A stretch of 64,000 nucleotides of DNA from Datisca glomerata (Eukaryota; Streptophyta; Magnoliopsida; Cucurbitales; Datiscaceae), in the NCBI GenBank assembly GCA_003255025.1, contig QANY01005643.1, positions 270,259 through 334,258 of the forward strand. The letters are read 5' to 3'. Position 1 is the stretch's first letter. Every line of letters starts with the position of its first letter. Shown here piece by piece: positions 1-9,959 of this stretch. The position numbers and the translations under genes were made by a program. The notes under the pieces are model-generated. The model was not told where the DNA came from and made no database searches. It was given only the letters and a program-made list of their open reading frames with translations.

Positions 1-496
1 TTTATCTCGACAGAATGTATGTGTAAACGTTCTTCGAATGAATGACCTAAATAAAAACTCGTTTAAAAGTAATCAGAAATTCAATTTTTCAAAATTAAGA
101 ATTTTAAACTTTATTTGTCTGTTGAAAGATGATTTTACCCTTCACTTCTTGAAGGTTCAAAGTAGCATTTTTAATATTTTTGTTTGTATCGAACACTAGC
201 TCAACTTCTTCAGGTGATGGTAGAAATAGGTTAAAATTATGAGTTTTTTTTTTACTTTTTTTTTTCAATTTCCTCGTGTTAAGACTAAGAGACATAGAAT
301 TATTTGTTTTATTTACAAATCTTTCTTGCTACAAGGTCATAAATTATAAATGATTTCTGACATAAAATTACAATAATATGATTTTAAGGACGTCCATAAT
401 GATAGTTAATATGATTGGCAGCAGTTTGAATATTTGCTTCTAAATCTCTCATGTTAACATTGATTTAAACAATAAATAATATTTAATTTGTTACAG
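1..496 (+). other. Probable intron upstream of the receptor-kinase exon
   Basis: This AT-rich stretch has no convincing coding region. It ends in a pyrimidine-poor but plausible splice acceptor (ttacag at 491-496), after which a long conserved kinase frame opens at once. I infer that it is the end of an intron and that the exons for the LRR ectodomain, the membrane segment and the kinase N-lobe lie to the left of the window. The 63-residue minus-strand ORF here is lysine-rich low-complexity sequence and is not supported. Confidence 0.5.
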
Positions 497-1140
497 AAGG
501 CCGAGGCGATGACCGAGTTCCATTCCGATGGAGCGCGAGAATATCAGCCGCTCGGGGTGTAGCTCAAGCACTGGAATATCTTCATCTCAATTACACCAAG
601 CCATCATCAAGCATTGCCCCTCATGGAAACTTAAAATCGTCAAACGTCCTCCTAGACGAAAACGAGAACGTTCTCATTTCCGATTACGGCCTAGCATCAC
701 TCGTAGCACACCCCATCGCGTCTCAACGGATGGTCTCATACAGATCACCCGAATATCAACACACGAAAAAAGTGTCAAAGAAATCCGACGTGTGGAGCTA
801 CGGTTGCCTTCTACTTGAGCTATTGACCGGGAAAATATCATCCGATACAGCCCCAACGGGGATCAAGGGGGCCAACTTGAGCAATTGGGTGCACCGAGCA
901 GTGAGGGAAGAGTGGACTGCAGAGATATTTGATATTGAGATATCACAACAGAGAAGTGCTACTCAAGGGATGTTGAGGCTGTTACAAATTGCTATTCGTT
1001 GTTGTGATAATTCACCTGAAAAGCGCCCTGAAATGAGTGAGATTGTCAAAGAGATTGACAATATGAAGGAGATGGAGTTGGATGATGATGAAGACTTGTC
1101 ACATGAACTGTCCTACACTGATGACTCAATGGGCAACTAA
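497..1140 (+). CDS. LRR receptor-like pseudokinase, C-terminal exon (partial gene)
   Basis: The exon reads without a stop in the frame of the codon at 499 and ends at a TAA at 1138-1140, giving about 213 residues. It opens at F-R-W-S-A-R and covers the kinase C-lobe. The catalytic-loop HRD triplet is replaced by H-G-N (then L-K-S-S-N-V-L-L) and DFG by D-Y-G. Next come S-P-E-Y in the activation segment, K-S-D-V-W-S-Y-G and an acidic tail (D-D-D-E-D, ending T-D-D-S). HGN and DYG with SDVWSYG are typical of the plant probable inactive, pollen-receptor-like LRR kinases. The missing catalytic Asp predicts a membrane signalling pseudokinase rather than an active enzyme; that is inference from the family. 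The exon starts after the acceptor at 491-496. An apparent Met at 730 lies inside the domain and is not the start. Confidence 0.9.
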
Positions 1141-2235
1141 TGCAGATTAGAGATGGGAAAATATTATCTCGCCATTAACTTCATGTTATTACTTTCTTAT
1201 TATTATGGCGACTACGTTGTTTGGTGTGTCTGATATGAACGTTTTATTTTTTAAATCGAGTTGATATATATATAAGCATTTCAAAGTTCATGTGGAATTA
1301 AATAAGCATCGTTTCAGGGTTTTGATTTTTTTTATGTATTCTATTTTCAAAGTATTGTGATTTTCCAAGTGCATGCATGCATGATTGTAATTCTTTAAGA
1401 TGAGAAATTATGAAGTCAATAAGTTAATATTCAATATATACAAAATATTTAAATAATAAAGAGGCCTCAACATGTAGCAATTAAACGATTAAAAGGAATT
1501 TTTTTAACGCTTGAAGTATACTGTAGTACTAATTAAAACCATGCGAATAAACTAAAACCATAAGAACATACATTTCTTGCACTCATATTGATTCAATATA
1601 TGATATCAATGTCTGGTGGTCAGTTTTTGACTTCCATAGAATGTATGATGCTTGTATTGGAGGTGCTGCGAGCGACTGTTAGCAGGTAAGCCAGCATGCA
1701 TCTTTTTAGCATAGACGGAGGTTTGATGAGATCAAGTCACAGTCTAAATCTTAACACGAAAATTTGAATTAAATAAGAAAAATAAAGTTACATCTTAACT
1801 ATCAATTATAAATTTTCGTTGAATAATAATCTCTATCCTACACATATCATGTACACTACACGCATAATTAACTTTTTTTTAACTACCAGCACTTCCAATG
1901 CTAATGGATGATGAAGATATATTAAGCTACAAAACTAATACCTTTTGAATATATTGCTTTGTTCGCGCTTCTGGACATGGCCTGAAGCAATTCTTTTAGA
2001 TAAACTTCATATTCTTATTAAGGCTAAAGAACTAAATGATTATGTAATATAAGCAGCAGGATATTCAATTTCAACCAACAACAATGGTGCTTCTCAATTA
2101 AATATAGCTTTTCAGCTATGAAATGTCTAGGTTCAAGAAATTTTAAAAGAGGTGGAAGGTAGAAAAGAGCTACACAAGTTGTAAAATTTATTAAGAACGA
2201 ATTTACCAAACGCACAAATTTTCAACTAAAGAAAA
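1141..2235. other. Intergenic, no gene seen
   Basis: This is the AT-rich downstream flank of the pseudokinase gene. It contains short AT microsatellite-like runs and a catgcatgcatg run near 1371-1382. I see no conserved coding sequence on either strand. Confidence 0.5.
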
Positions 2236-2435
2236 TGACCAAAGGATTGAAAAGAAAGAGAGAGATTGCTCTGTTTTATTAATTAAAACAATGAACAAGT
2301 ACAAGCTATTTATAGATTACTAGAGAAGTCAGTAACTATCATAAGGTAACTGATAACAAACTACTAACTTGTTAACTAACTAAGCAATTGTTAAGAGAAG
2401 CTTAACTTCCCTTAACAATCTAACTTCTCTTAACA
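2236..2435 (-). repeat. Possible LTR of the minus-strand Copia fragment
   Basis: This segment lies just beyond the 3' end of the minus-strand Copia coding remnant. Read on the minus strand it could start at TGTTAAGAGAAG (position 2435), and it holds a TATA-like ctataaatag at 2308-2317. The far end is not defined and no second LTR was found, so the limits are approximate. Confidence 0.35.
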
Positions 2436-2465
2436 ATAACAAGCTTTTTACAAAAATTGATTAAA

Positions 2466-3435
2466 CCATGTTCTACGTAACAGCTTGACTGACTTCTCTA
2501 ATACGCTCATTGAAGCTAAAAGGATAGGAAATGACTTGAAGCTTGTCTCTTAGAACTTCAAACTTTGACAGAGGCAATGGCTTAGTTAATTTGTCAGTAG
2601 TTTGAGCTTCACTAGAAATGTACTGCACAGTGAGTTGTTTGCCCAAAATCTTCTCTATAAAGAGAACATCCACTTCAATATGTTTAGTCCTTGAGTGAAA
2701 GACATGATTTGAAGCCAGCAATTCTACACTGATGTTATCACCACAAAGTGTGGGACATGGAGAGAGATTAATTGTTAGTCAAAGAATAATGATTGCAACC
2801 ATAGTGTTTCTGTGTGGCGGCTTGAGAAATTTTGTTTCAGCACTTGGTTTTGCTACAACATTCTGCTTTTTTGAACTTCATATAATCAAGTTATCCCAAA
2901 TATACATGATACCCTGTTGTAGATTTTCTGTCATTTGTGCAGCTAGCCCAGTCAGTATCAGTGTATCTTGTAAATGTGAGAGTAGTGTTGGTTTGAAGTG
3001 CAAACTAAGTGTAGCAGTACCTTTTAAATATCTCAGTACACCTTCACATGCTTTCTAGTGTTTTCCTGTGGTGGGTTCTTGCAGATATGGGCTCATTTTG
3101 TTTACTGAAAATGATATATCTAGTCTAGTCATTGTAAGGTATTGCAATGCTCCTATTGTGCTTCTATATAGAATAGGATCATAAAAAACAATTCCTGATG
3201 TCTTGCTTAACTTGACAAATGAGCACATAGGAGTAGAACATGAATTGGAATATGCCATATTAGTTTTCTGCAACAAATCCAAAATATACTTGGTTTGAGT
3301 GAGACAGATACCTAATGAGTTTCTTTGTGCTTCAAAGCCAAGAAAATAACCAAGTAAACCAAGTGTTTTAAGAAAAAAATTGTTGTTGAGATCTAAAATA
3401 ACCTTGTGAATAAAAGTATTATCACTTTCAAATAA
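2466..3435 (-). pseudogene. Ty1/Copia reverse transcriptase-RNase H remnant
   Basis: Read right to left, the sequence encodes the end of a Copia reverse transcriptase: a G-Y-F-L-G-F-E block near 3340, then L-T-Q-T-K-Y-I-L-D-L-L, the S-T-P-M block and T-M-T-R-L-D-I-S-F. It continues into the RNase H end (R-T-K-H-I-E-V-D near 2680, then T-D-K-L-T-K-P-L). The two open stretches (3055-3282 and 2473-2721) are joined by a region with stops and frameshifts, so the product is dead. Gag, protease, integrase and the catalytic half of the RT are absent. It directly abuts the pararetroviral cluster on its right. Confidence 0.85.
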
Positions 3436-3885
3436 ACTCTCTCAATTTGAAACTAATTTAAATTATAAGGTCTGAGATAGGGAAAACATGAGCAGCCAAA
3501 GACCATTAGAGATAAAAGATTTGAAGAACAAGAAACCCTCTTGTTAGATTTGATTTACAAAATTGAAAATCCAGAATTAAAACAAGAATACATTGAAAGA
3601 CTTAAAAAAGTAGTTTTAAAGAAAGAAAATACTAAGTCTAATAATAATAATACTGTAAGTCAAACAATAAAATAAAAGAAGAATTGAATCTTTTAAAAAT
3701 AGAAAATCTAATTCACGAACAAGAATTGTGTGAACCTAGTAAATTACTAATTTCGGATAATGAGGTTGAAGAACGCATAAACTGTCAAGACAATGATGAA
3801 CACTTTATCCAGATCCTCAATCACATAAAAATAAAAAAAATGGCATATAATGGTTAGAATAATCATTCAAGATTTTGATTTCACA

Positions 3886-4260
3886 ACAATGACTCTTGTA
3901 GATTCATGAGCAGATTTGAATTGTATGCAAGAGGGACTAGTTCCTACTAAGTACTTTAAAAAGACAAAGGAATCTTTATCTTCTGTCAATGGTACCCGAA
4001 TGCATATTAATTATGAAATACCCACAGTCCATATATGCCAATACAATGTATGTTTTAAAATATCATTTGTCTTAGTAAAAAATATGACTGACAAAATTAT
4101 CCTAGGTCTACCATTCATTACTCTGTTATATCCATTTTCAACAGAGTATGATGGAACAATTACATATATCATGAATAAACCCATAAAATTTAAATTCCTT
4201 TCTTTTCCCCACAATGAGAATTTAAAAAATTTAAAACAAAATTCTGTTTTCAAATCTATA
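3886..4260 (+). pseudogene. Pararetroviral aspartic protease, copy 1
   Basis: The retropepsin-like domain begins at the D-S-x-A-D signature near 3898-3915, where the glycine codon has become TGA. It continues through C-M-Q-E-G-L-V-P-T-K-Y-F and the family's I-L-G-L-P-F block near 4108. The open part (from 3916) is almost the same as the copy 2 protease at about 8060-8400, differing by scattered substitutions. The domain would cut the viral polyprotein. The stop in the active-site loop makes this copy inactive. Confidence 0.8.
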
Positions 4261-4935
4261 AATACAATTTCTTATAAAAAGAAACCATTGGGATTTTTAC
4301 AAGAAAAAATTAAATTAAGAAAAATTAAATTCTTTAGACAAAAAATTCATCGTTTGAAGATTAATTATAAGCCTCTAAAGAATATTATAAGATGGATAAA
4401 ATATTCGAAACCAAACAAAAGAGACTTAATCAACAGACTTAGAAATACTGGTATATTTAGCATAGAAACTAGATATTGGCAAAACTAGACGAATAAAAAA
4501 TACAAGATTATATTTGATCATTATAAAATAATGTCATCCGCTCTTAATAAAATTCAGAATATAAGAAGTAAAAACTTTAATCAAGTTATTGATTTCCCGA
4601 TTGTCTGCATTCTTATTAAACAATACTGGTTAAGTTTATTGATTGTTTACAATTATGAATATTTAAAATAATATTGGATCTACTCTAAATTATCTGTCAG
4701 GATAGTAAAACAAGATAGCAGAACCAAACGATCTCAGAATAGATTTCCAGGACTTAGAGTTTATTATTTCATTAATCAAATCATACAATTTTCCATAATT
4801 CAAAAATATCTTTTAAAAGTTAACTGCAAGTCTGTAGAATGTATTTTGAATGAAAAAATATTACTCCCAAACAAATTCTTGTCAGGTAGCAACCTATTCT
4901 CAATACGTCTAACCTTCTTTCTTATAGTTTTATGC
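4261..4935 (+). pseudogene. Collapsed pararetroviral RT and RNase H, copy 1
   Basis: After the protease the frame continues into short, eroded blocks that line up with copy 2. They include I-N-Y-K-P-L-K-N and N-K-R-D-L-I-N-R-L near 4360-4440, an eroded K-Y-K-I-I-F block near 4500, and then L-L-K-V-N-C-K-S near 4815, which matches L-L-K-I-D-C-K-S of the copy 2 RNase H at about 9740. The catalytic palm (the YxDD region) and most of RNase H are deleted. The alignment by eye is clear at both ends and weak in the middle (4560-4800). Confidence 0.65.
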
Positions 4936-5470
4936 AGAAAATCATTCCAAGATTCAACACTGCAGGAACTTGAGAATTCTGGCCAACTAGAATATGGAAA
5001 GGTAGGACCCAGAATACTCAATAAAAATTCTTTTAAAATAAAAAAACTTAACGGCAGAACAACCGCCTTTTGTTCAAAATCCCCATTTATTAATTATGGT
5101 CATAATGGATTTGAATATCCAAGAAATGACTGTATTAATGAATTAGATGAACTTTTAGATGATGTTGGATTCAAGGATAACTTCGATGAAGCAATAATTC
5201 AGTGGTATGAAAAAGGTGGAAATATAAGTTTTCACAAAGATAATGAAATCTGTTATGATAAAACAGTAAAATTTTAACCATAAACCTTTTGGGACAAGCA
5301 ATATTTAAAATTGAATTTCCAAATAAAACAATAGAAGAATTTTTGATTCTAGAAGGAACATTCTTCATCATGCGTGACGGATTTCAAAAGAGTCATAGGC
5401 ATGCAGTAGAATCCTTAACTGAAAGAATCATCATTACGTTCAGAAATCATGTGAGAATGATGAATGACTC
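4936..5470 (+). pseudogene. AlkB-like Fe(II)/2-oxoglutarate dioxygenase domain in a viral locus
   Basis: Two overlapping frames (ending at 5277, and from about 5271) together span an AlkB-type domain. The first has G-R-T-T-A-F, then a Y-G block, and W-Y-E-K-G-G-N-I-S-F-H-K-D-N-E: the HxD metal pair is His 5233-5235 and Asp 5239-5241. The second has I-L-T-I-N-L-L-G, a G-F-Q-K-S-H-R-H stretch with the distal metal His (5394 or 5400), and R-I-I-I-T-F-R. The last is the RxxxxxR 2-oxoglutarate/substrate signature, with Arg codons at 5424 and 5442. Known AlkB enzymes remove alkyl groups from nucleic acid, and viral versions are best known from positive-strand RNA viruses of plants. Here the domain follows an RNase H remnant and precedes ORF2. 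A frameshift in the A/T run at 5266-5275 breaks it. The N-terminal limit is uncertain. Confidence 0.8.
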
Positions 5471-5479
5471 AATAATAGA

Positions 5480-5949
5480 AGAATCTTTGACTCAACAATT
5501 GACCCTTAAGGACCAAATCAAAGAGGAGTCTTCTACTCCTAACCAAGCTCATTCAACAACACTTGGGTCCAATGGACTCAATCATCAATCAACCAACCAA
5601 TTTGACCCATTCTCAATATCCTTCGATGCCCAATCAATTTTAAAATACAAGAATTCATCATTTGATTCAAAAAATGGCCAGTGAAAATTTCTTTTATATT
5701 AGGCCTCCATTTGCTCATTTGAAGGACCCTACTCAAATTGACAAAGCCCATTTCATTCCTAAATTCCACTATGTCCCTGGACATAATAACAAAAACCTTA
5801 GTTTCTATAGAGATATTCTCTTAGAAATAAAATTCATAAAAATTAGCCCGATCAGAAATTTTGAAGAAAGAATCATTTACCATTCTTTCTCTATTCTCAG
5901 AACCATAACTATGGAGGATTGGATCCTTCAAATTTCAAAACAATTTTAA
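5480..5949 (+). pseudogene. Pararetroviral ORF2 start, copy 1
   Basis: A linker rich in Gln, Ser and Thr (from about 5480) matches the copy 2 linker at 9970-10110, including Q-I-K-x-E-S-S-T-P and N-Q-F-D-P-F. The ORF2 amino-terminal region follows (5662-5949), with F-Y-R-D-I-L-L-E-I-K, a block also found in copy 2 at about 10315-10345. ORF2 has no function that I can assign. The copy is cut after 5949, where the rest of ORF2 is deleted. Confidence 0.7.
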
Positions 5950-6109
5950 ATAAAAAATAATATAATTATTTTGACTATATTGATGCATGACACAATATTT
6001 TCTTGCATCAAAATAGTGATTCTCACTTTTGGTCATTAATACAGTATTTACTGTTTATCTTCTTGCTTCTTTATACTCCCTCTTATTTACTGTTCAATTC
6101 CACGTCTTT

Positions 6110-6121
6110 TGGTATCAGAGT
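6110..6121 (+). promoter_or_regulatory. tRNA-Met primer-binding site between copies 1 and 2
   Basis: tggtatcagagt differs by one base from the usual initiator tRNA-Met complement used to prime minus-strand synthesis in plant pararetroviruses. It ends the intergenic region of copy 1 and starts the leader of copy 2. A related 5' flank (ttcttgcttctttata, then tcttttggtatcag) recurs before the site at 11651 and, inverted, at 11733. Confidence 0.85.
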
Positions 6122-6558
6122 AAAAACTTATGGAGATAATACTGTTCATAAACTGTTTCTACTTCAATCTGTATAGTTCATATTGTTTGCCGCCTATTAT
6201 GGGTAGTTATTGATAATATTGTTTACTTATTCACTTACATGAATAATTACTTATATCTAATCATACTCTCCGCCCAAGTGGCTGGTTATTCTTATAATTG
6301 ATTATTTCTCTGTATTATTTGTTTGCCTAATCTGTGAATCTGTTTAGGCTGACGTATCAACTTCTATTTGGTTAGCTTCAGGGACCTAGGTAAGACCTCT
6401 TAGATACGTAAATCTCGAGGGTATGATGGTTGTAGAGGTGAAAGGGAGAAGAGTGAGCCTAATAGGAGGTTGTAGAAGTCACCGCAAGGTTAGTAACAAA
6501 AAATACAATATGAAATTCTCAATAATAAGAATAACTTAGTTAATTGAGCAATTAGTAG

Positions 6559-7270
6559 ATTATTTAAGAGTAATTCTTCCAGTAGTAATAGGTCAACAAT
6601 AACCTCAATACCTGACATAATAAATGACGAACACATTGAATTAACAGATGATCAAGTAGATTATATGGTATGGAATATACCTAAAATTTTCAATAAAAAT
6701 ATTTATAAATCAACATGGTCTATTGCTTCTTTCAAGCCTCAGCATCATGTAAAAATAATTGAAAAATTATATGCTCCTGGAAAAGAGCATGAAACATGTC
6801 AATTTCTTTCCTCTAATGCAATAAATCATCATATTCAAGAAGGATATAATTTCTTTCATTTTGGTTTAGTCCAGATTGGAGTAAAACCACTCACAAGAAG
6901 AGGCCTAAATACCTCTGTCTTATTAACCTTGCGAGATGCAAGATTTAAAAATTTTAATGACAGTATTTTAGGATTAATTGAATCTTCACTTTGTAATGGT
7001 CCAATTCATTTTGATTGTTTTCCTGATCTGTCTGTTAGTTTAGCAGATCCCCATATTTAAAATCATTAACTTTAAATATTAAAACTAGTGGTTACCAAGT
7101 TCTAGAAGGTACCCAACTTCTAGCTTTAATCTTTAGAATTCATTACAAAGTAACCAAAACAAATATGAACTTCCAAGCCATCAATAGGAGTCCAAAGAAT
7201 CAAACTCTATTGATACAATCTAGTCAAAGTAATGCAAATATTAGAGTTCCTAAAATAATTAAGTGGTCTG
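6559..7270 (+). pseudogene. Pararetroviral movement protein, 30K superfamily
   Basis: The open part (6665-7060) has the 30K-family core: F-H-F-G-L-V-Q-I-G-V, then the L-x-R-x-G-L-N stretch and L-R-D-A-R-F with the conserved D-x-R signature. In-frame residues upstream (from about 6559, S-x-P-D-I-I-N-D-E) probably belong to the same protein. A frameshift just before the TAA at 7058 moves the rest (K-S-L-T-L-N-I-K near 7060-7095, to about 7270) into another frame. Movement proteins widen plasmodesmata for cell-to-cell spread. The family call rests on motif order. Confidence 0.8.
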
Positions 7271-7365
7271 ATATTAATTTACCAACAAATTGACTTTTAA
7301 CTAATGAAAGTCAACCTACCTAAATTCAAAGACCAATTGAAGATATAGATTACATCCATCAGTAC

Positions 7366-7881
7366 ATGGATGATACTGTAAAAATTAACTTTCAATCATC
7401 TTTTGGTCCACAAATTAGGGAGTATAACGAGCCTAGTACCCCTAGGAATTCATTTTCTGGATCATCCATTGATAATGATCAAAATATTAGGATCCAACAT
7501 TTAGAACAAGAATTAAAGAAATTACAAATTAAAAATTTAAAACTTAAAGGCATAGCCACGAGTTCTCAAGTTAGTCAGCCAGTCTTTGATAATAAGTCTG
7601 ATCAATCTGATGAAACTAAAGCACCCACTGGATCAGATTTCCAAGGAAGTCTTCATTCTGTCAATCCTCAACTCTTAGTTCTAAACATAGGAATCTTGAG
7701 TCAAGAATATAAACTAGATTGGGAAGGTCTAACCCAACACAACAATGATCCAAACAATCTAAGTAGATGTAATAGGTTTAAAGATTCATATGATATGGAT
7801 AAAAGAAAAGTCATACTTGCTGAATGGAAGGAATTTATGCAAGAATTTAAAATTGATATATTTTTTTCTAGATTATGTTGA
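7366..7881 (+). pseudogene. Pararetroviral coiled-coil region between MP and protease
   Basis: The open frame of 171 residues carries a heptad-type helix (I-x-x-L-E-Q-E-L-K-K-L-Q-I-K-N-L-K-L near 7489-7545), then a Ser/Asp-rich low-complexity stretch and a charged end (E-W-K-E-F-M-Q-E-F). The position between movement protein and protease is where caulimovirids keep virion-associated coiled coils and the capsid. No capsid core or CCHC knuckle is visible, so the capsid part is probably lost near 7880. Function is inferred from position only. Confidence 0.6.
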
Positions 7882-8432
7882 ATATTTACGAAAGAAATAT
7901 CAAAATAATTTCAAAATATAAATGTGTTAAGGAAGACTCTAGTGTAGTATCTGCTAGTCATCCTCCTCCTGAGAAAATCATGATTAATCATAAAATTTCA
8001 TTAATCACTGTTTCTCCTTTCAAGATTGCAAAGGAAGAAGAACCAAACAAAAAAGCAGATTTGAATTGTATGCAAGAAGGACTAGTTCCTACTAAGTACT
8101 TTAAGAAGACAAAAGAATCTCTGTCTTCTGCCAATGGTACCCGAATGCATATTAATTATGAAATACCCACAGTCCATATATGCCAAGACAATGTATGCTT
8201 TAAAACATCATTTGTCTTAGTAAAAAATATGACTGACAAAATTATCCTAGGTCTACCATTAATTGCTCTGTTATATCCATTTTCAACAGAGTATGATGGA
8301 ATAATTACCTATGTCATGAATAAACCCATAAAATTTAAATTCGTCTCTTTTCCCAGTAATGAAAAATTAAAAACTTTAAAAGAAAAATCTATCTCTAATT
8401 TAATAAAACTCATTTCTTGCAAAGAAAAATAA
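7875..8432 (+). pseudogene. Pararetroviral aspartic protease, copy 2
   Basis: A 185-residue open frame carries A-D-L-N-C-M-Q-E-G-L and the I-L-G-L-P-L block typical of the retropepsin fold. The segment before A-D-L-N differs from copy 1, and the catalytic D-S-G is missing: the residues there are N-K-K-A-D, consistent with a deletion junction just upstream at about 8055. The part from 8060 to about 8370 is closely similar to copy 1 (3915-4225). Without the catalytic Asp it would be inactive. Confidence 0.8.
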
Positions 8433-9290
8433 TTATGTTTTTTAAAAGATGAATTAAAGTTTAACAGAGTTGAAGAACAGCTTCAAAGTTCTATTCTTCA
8501 AAACAAAATTAAAATATTTGAACAAAAAATCTGTAAAGAATTATGTTATGATATTCATAATACTTTTTGGCATAGAAATCAACATACTGTTAGTCTTCCC
8601 TATATTAAGGGATTTGATGAGAAGAATATTCCAACAAAGGCAACGCCAATTAAGATAAATTCGGAAGTACTTGAGTTTTATAAGAAGAAAATTACAGAAC
8701 TTCTCAATAAGAATGTTATTAGAAGAAGAAAATTTTCTTGGTCCTGCTCGGCCTTTTTTGTCCAGAAGGCCAGTGAAATCGAACGAGGAGTTCCTCGTTT
8801 AGTAATCAATTATAAACCCCTAAATAATGTTTTAGAATGGATAAGATTCCAATACCTAACAAAAGAGATTTAATAAATAGACTTGGAGATGCAGTAGTAT
8901 TCTTTAAATTTGATATGAAATCTGGATTTTGGCAAATCCAGATAAATGAAAGTGATAAATATAAAATAGCATTTGCAACTCCCTTTGGCCATTATGAGTG
9001 GAATGTTATGATTTTTTGTCTTAAAAATGCTCCTAGTGAATTTCAAAATATAATGAATGAAATCTTTAATCAATTTACTGATTTCTTAATTGTTGACATT
9101 AATGATGTACTTATTTTCTCAAAAACAATATAACAACAACTGAGACACCTTGAATCATTTGTTAGGTTAATAAAATAAAATGGTCTAGTTATCTCTGCAA
9201 GCAAAATTAGATTATTTCAATCTAAGGTTAGATTCTTAAGATTCGAAATACACCATTCTATAATCAAGCCAATTGACAGGGTAATACAAT
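8433..9290 (+). pseudogene. Pararetroviral reverse transcriptase, copy 2
   Basis: RT blocks run in order through several frames: the N-terminal fingers near 8600-8830 (L-L-N-K-N-V-I-R-R, then L-V-I-N-Y-K-P-L-N-N), K-F-D-M-K-S-G-F-W-Q-I-Q near 8905-8945, F-G-H-Y-E-W-N-V-M, and N-A-P-S-E-F-Q-N-I-M-N-E-I. The FDMKSGFWQIQ and EWNVM...NAPSEFQ blocks are diagnostic of Caulimoviridae. The catalytic YxDD is changed: it reads D-I-N-D near 9090-9105, so the enzyme is dead even apart from the frameshift near 8840 and the stop at 9131. Confidence 0.9.
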
Positions 9291-9938
9291 TTGCTGACAA
9301 ATTTTCTAATGAAATTATAGATAGAACACAATTGCAAAGATTTCTAGGATCTTTAAATTACATATCCGATTTCTACAATAAAATGAGAATTGATTGTAAA
9401 CCTCTCTTTGACATGTTTAAAAAGAATCCCCCTCCTTGGACAACTGTTCATACTGATTTGATCAAAAGAATTAAAACCCATGTTAAGACACTTCCATGTC
9501 TTGGCATTCGCACTAATAATTCTTTTAAAATTGTCCAAACTGATGGCTCTGAAATTGGATATGGATGTATCCTGTTACCAAAGATTTTCCCAGAAGCACC
9601 TGAAGAAATTGTTAGGTTTACAACTTGAACGTGGTCTCAATCACAAAGTTAATTACAATACTATTAAGAAAGAAATTTTATCTGTTGTATTATGCATACA
9701 AAAATTTCAAGATGACTTGTTAAATAAAAAATTCTTGTTAAAAATTGATTGTAAATCTCCTAAGTATGTTTTAGAAAATGATGTTAAAAATATAGCTTCC
9801 AAACAGATCTTTGCTAGATGGCAGTCTATACTTAGTATTTTTTATTTTAATATTGAATTTATTAAAGGAGTTAATAATTCAGTTCCTGACTTTTTAACAC
9901 GTGGATTCCTGCAGGGGCAACAAAAGGATGGGGTCTAA
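9291..9938 (+). pseudogene. Pararetroviral RT connection and RNase H, copy 2
   Basis: The thumb/connection block (Q-L-Q-R-F-L-G-S-L-N-Y-I) at about 9330-9362 leads to RNase H, with V-Q-T-D-G-S-E-I-G-Y-G near 9535. A frameshift near 9620 moves the rest into a second frame: Y-N-T-I-K-K-E-I-L-S-V-V, then L-L-K-I-D-C-K-S, and N-N-S-V-P-D-F-L-T-R near 9870-9900. The frame ends at a TAG at 9936. Where copy 1 carries the AlkB-like domain, this copy has only about 30 residues before the linker to ORF2. Confidence 0.85.
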
Positions 9939-9959
9939 ACCCCAAACCTCTGGGAAAAT

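Larger units (their letters stand above)
3480..6121 (+). mobile_element. Endogenous pararetrovirus copy 1 (Caulimoviridae), 5'-truncated
   Basis: This partial plant pararetrovirus genome holds, in order, a coiled-coil-rich remnant (about 3490-3840), an aspartic protease, a collapsed reverse transcriptase, the tail of RNase H, an AlkB-like domain, the start of ORF2, the intergenic region and a tRNA-Met primer site at 6110. It runs head to tail into copy 2. The order matches Caulimoviridae, and much of the DNA matches copy 2 closely (protease, ORF2 start, intergenic region). All frames are broken. The ORF2 end and most of the leader are deleted between about 6020 and 6040, relative to copy 2 positions 10535-11565. 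I do not assign a genus. Confidence 0.85.

Noticed and set aside
104..295. Minus-strand 63-residue Lys-rich ORF
   Set aside because: Low-complexity translation of a poly-T tract in a probable intron.
528..818. A 96-residue plus-strand ORF and a minus-strand ORF at 674-856
   Set aside because: Both are out-of-frame readings of the pseudokinase exon, whose true frame is open from 497 and carries the kinase motifs.
2732..3058. Plus-strand 108-residue hydrophobic ORF
   Set aside because: It is the reverse complement of the Copia RT-RNase H remnant on the minus strand.
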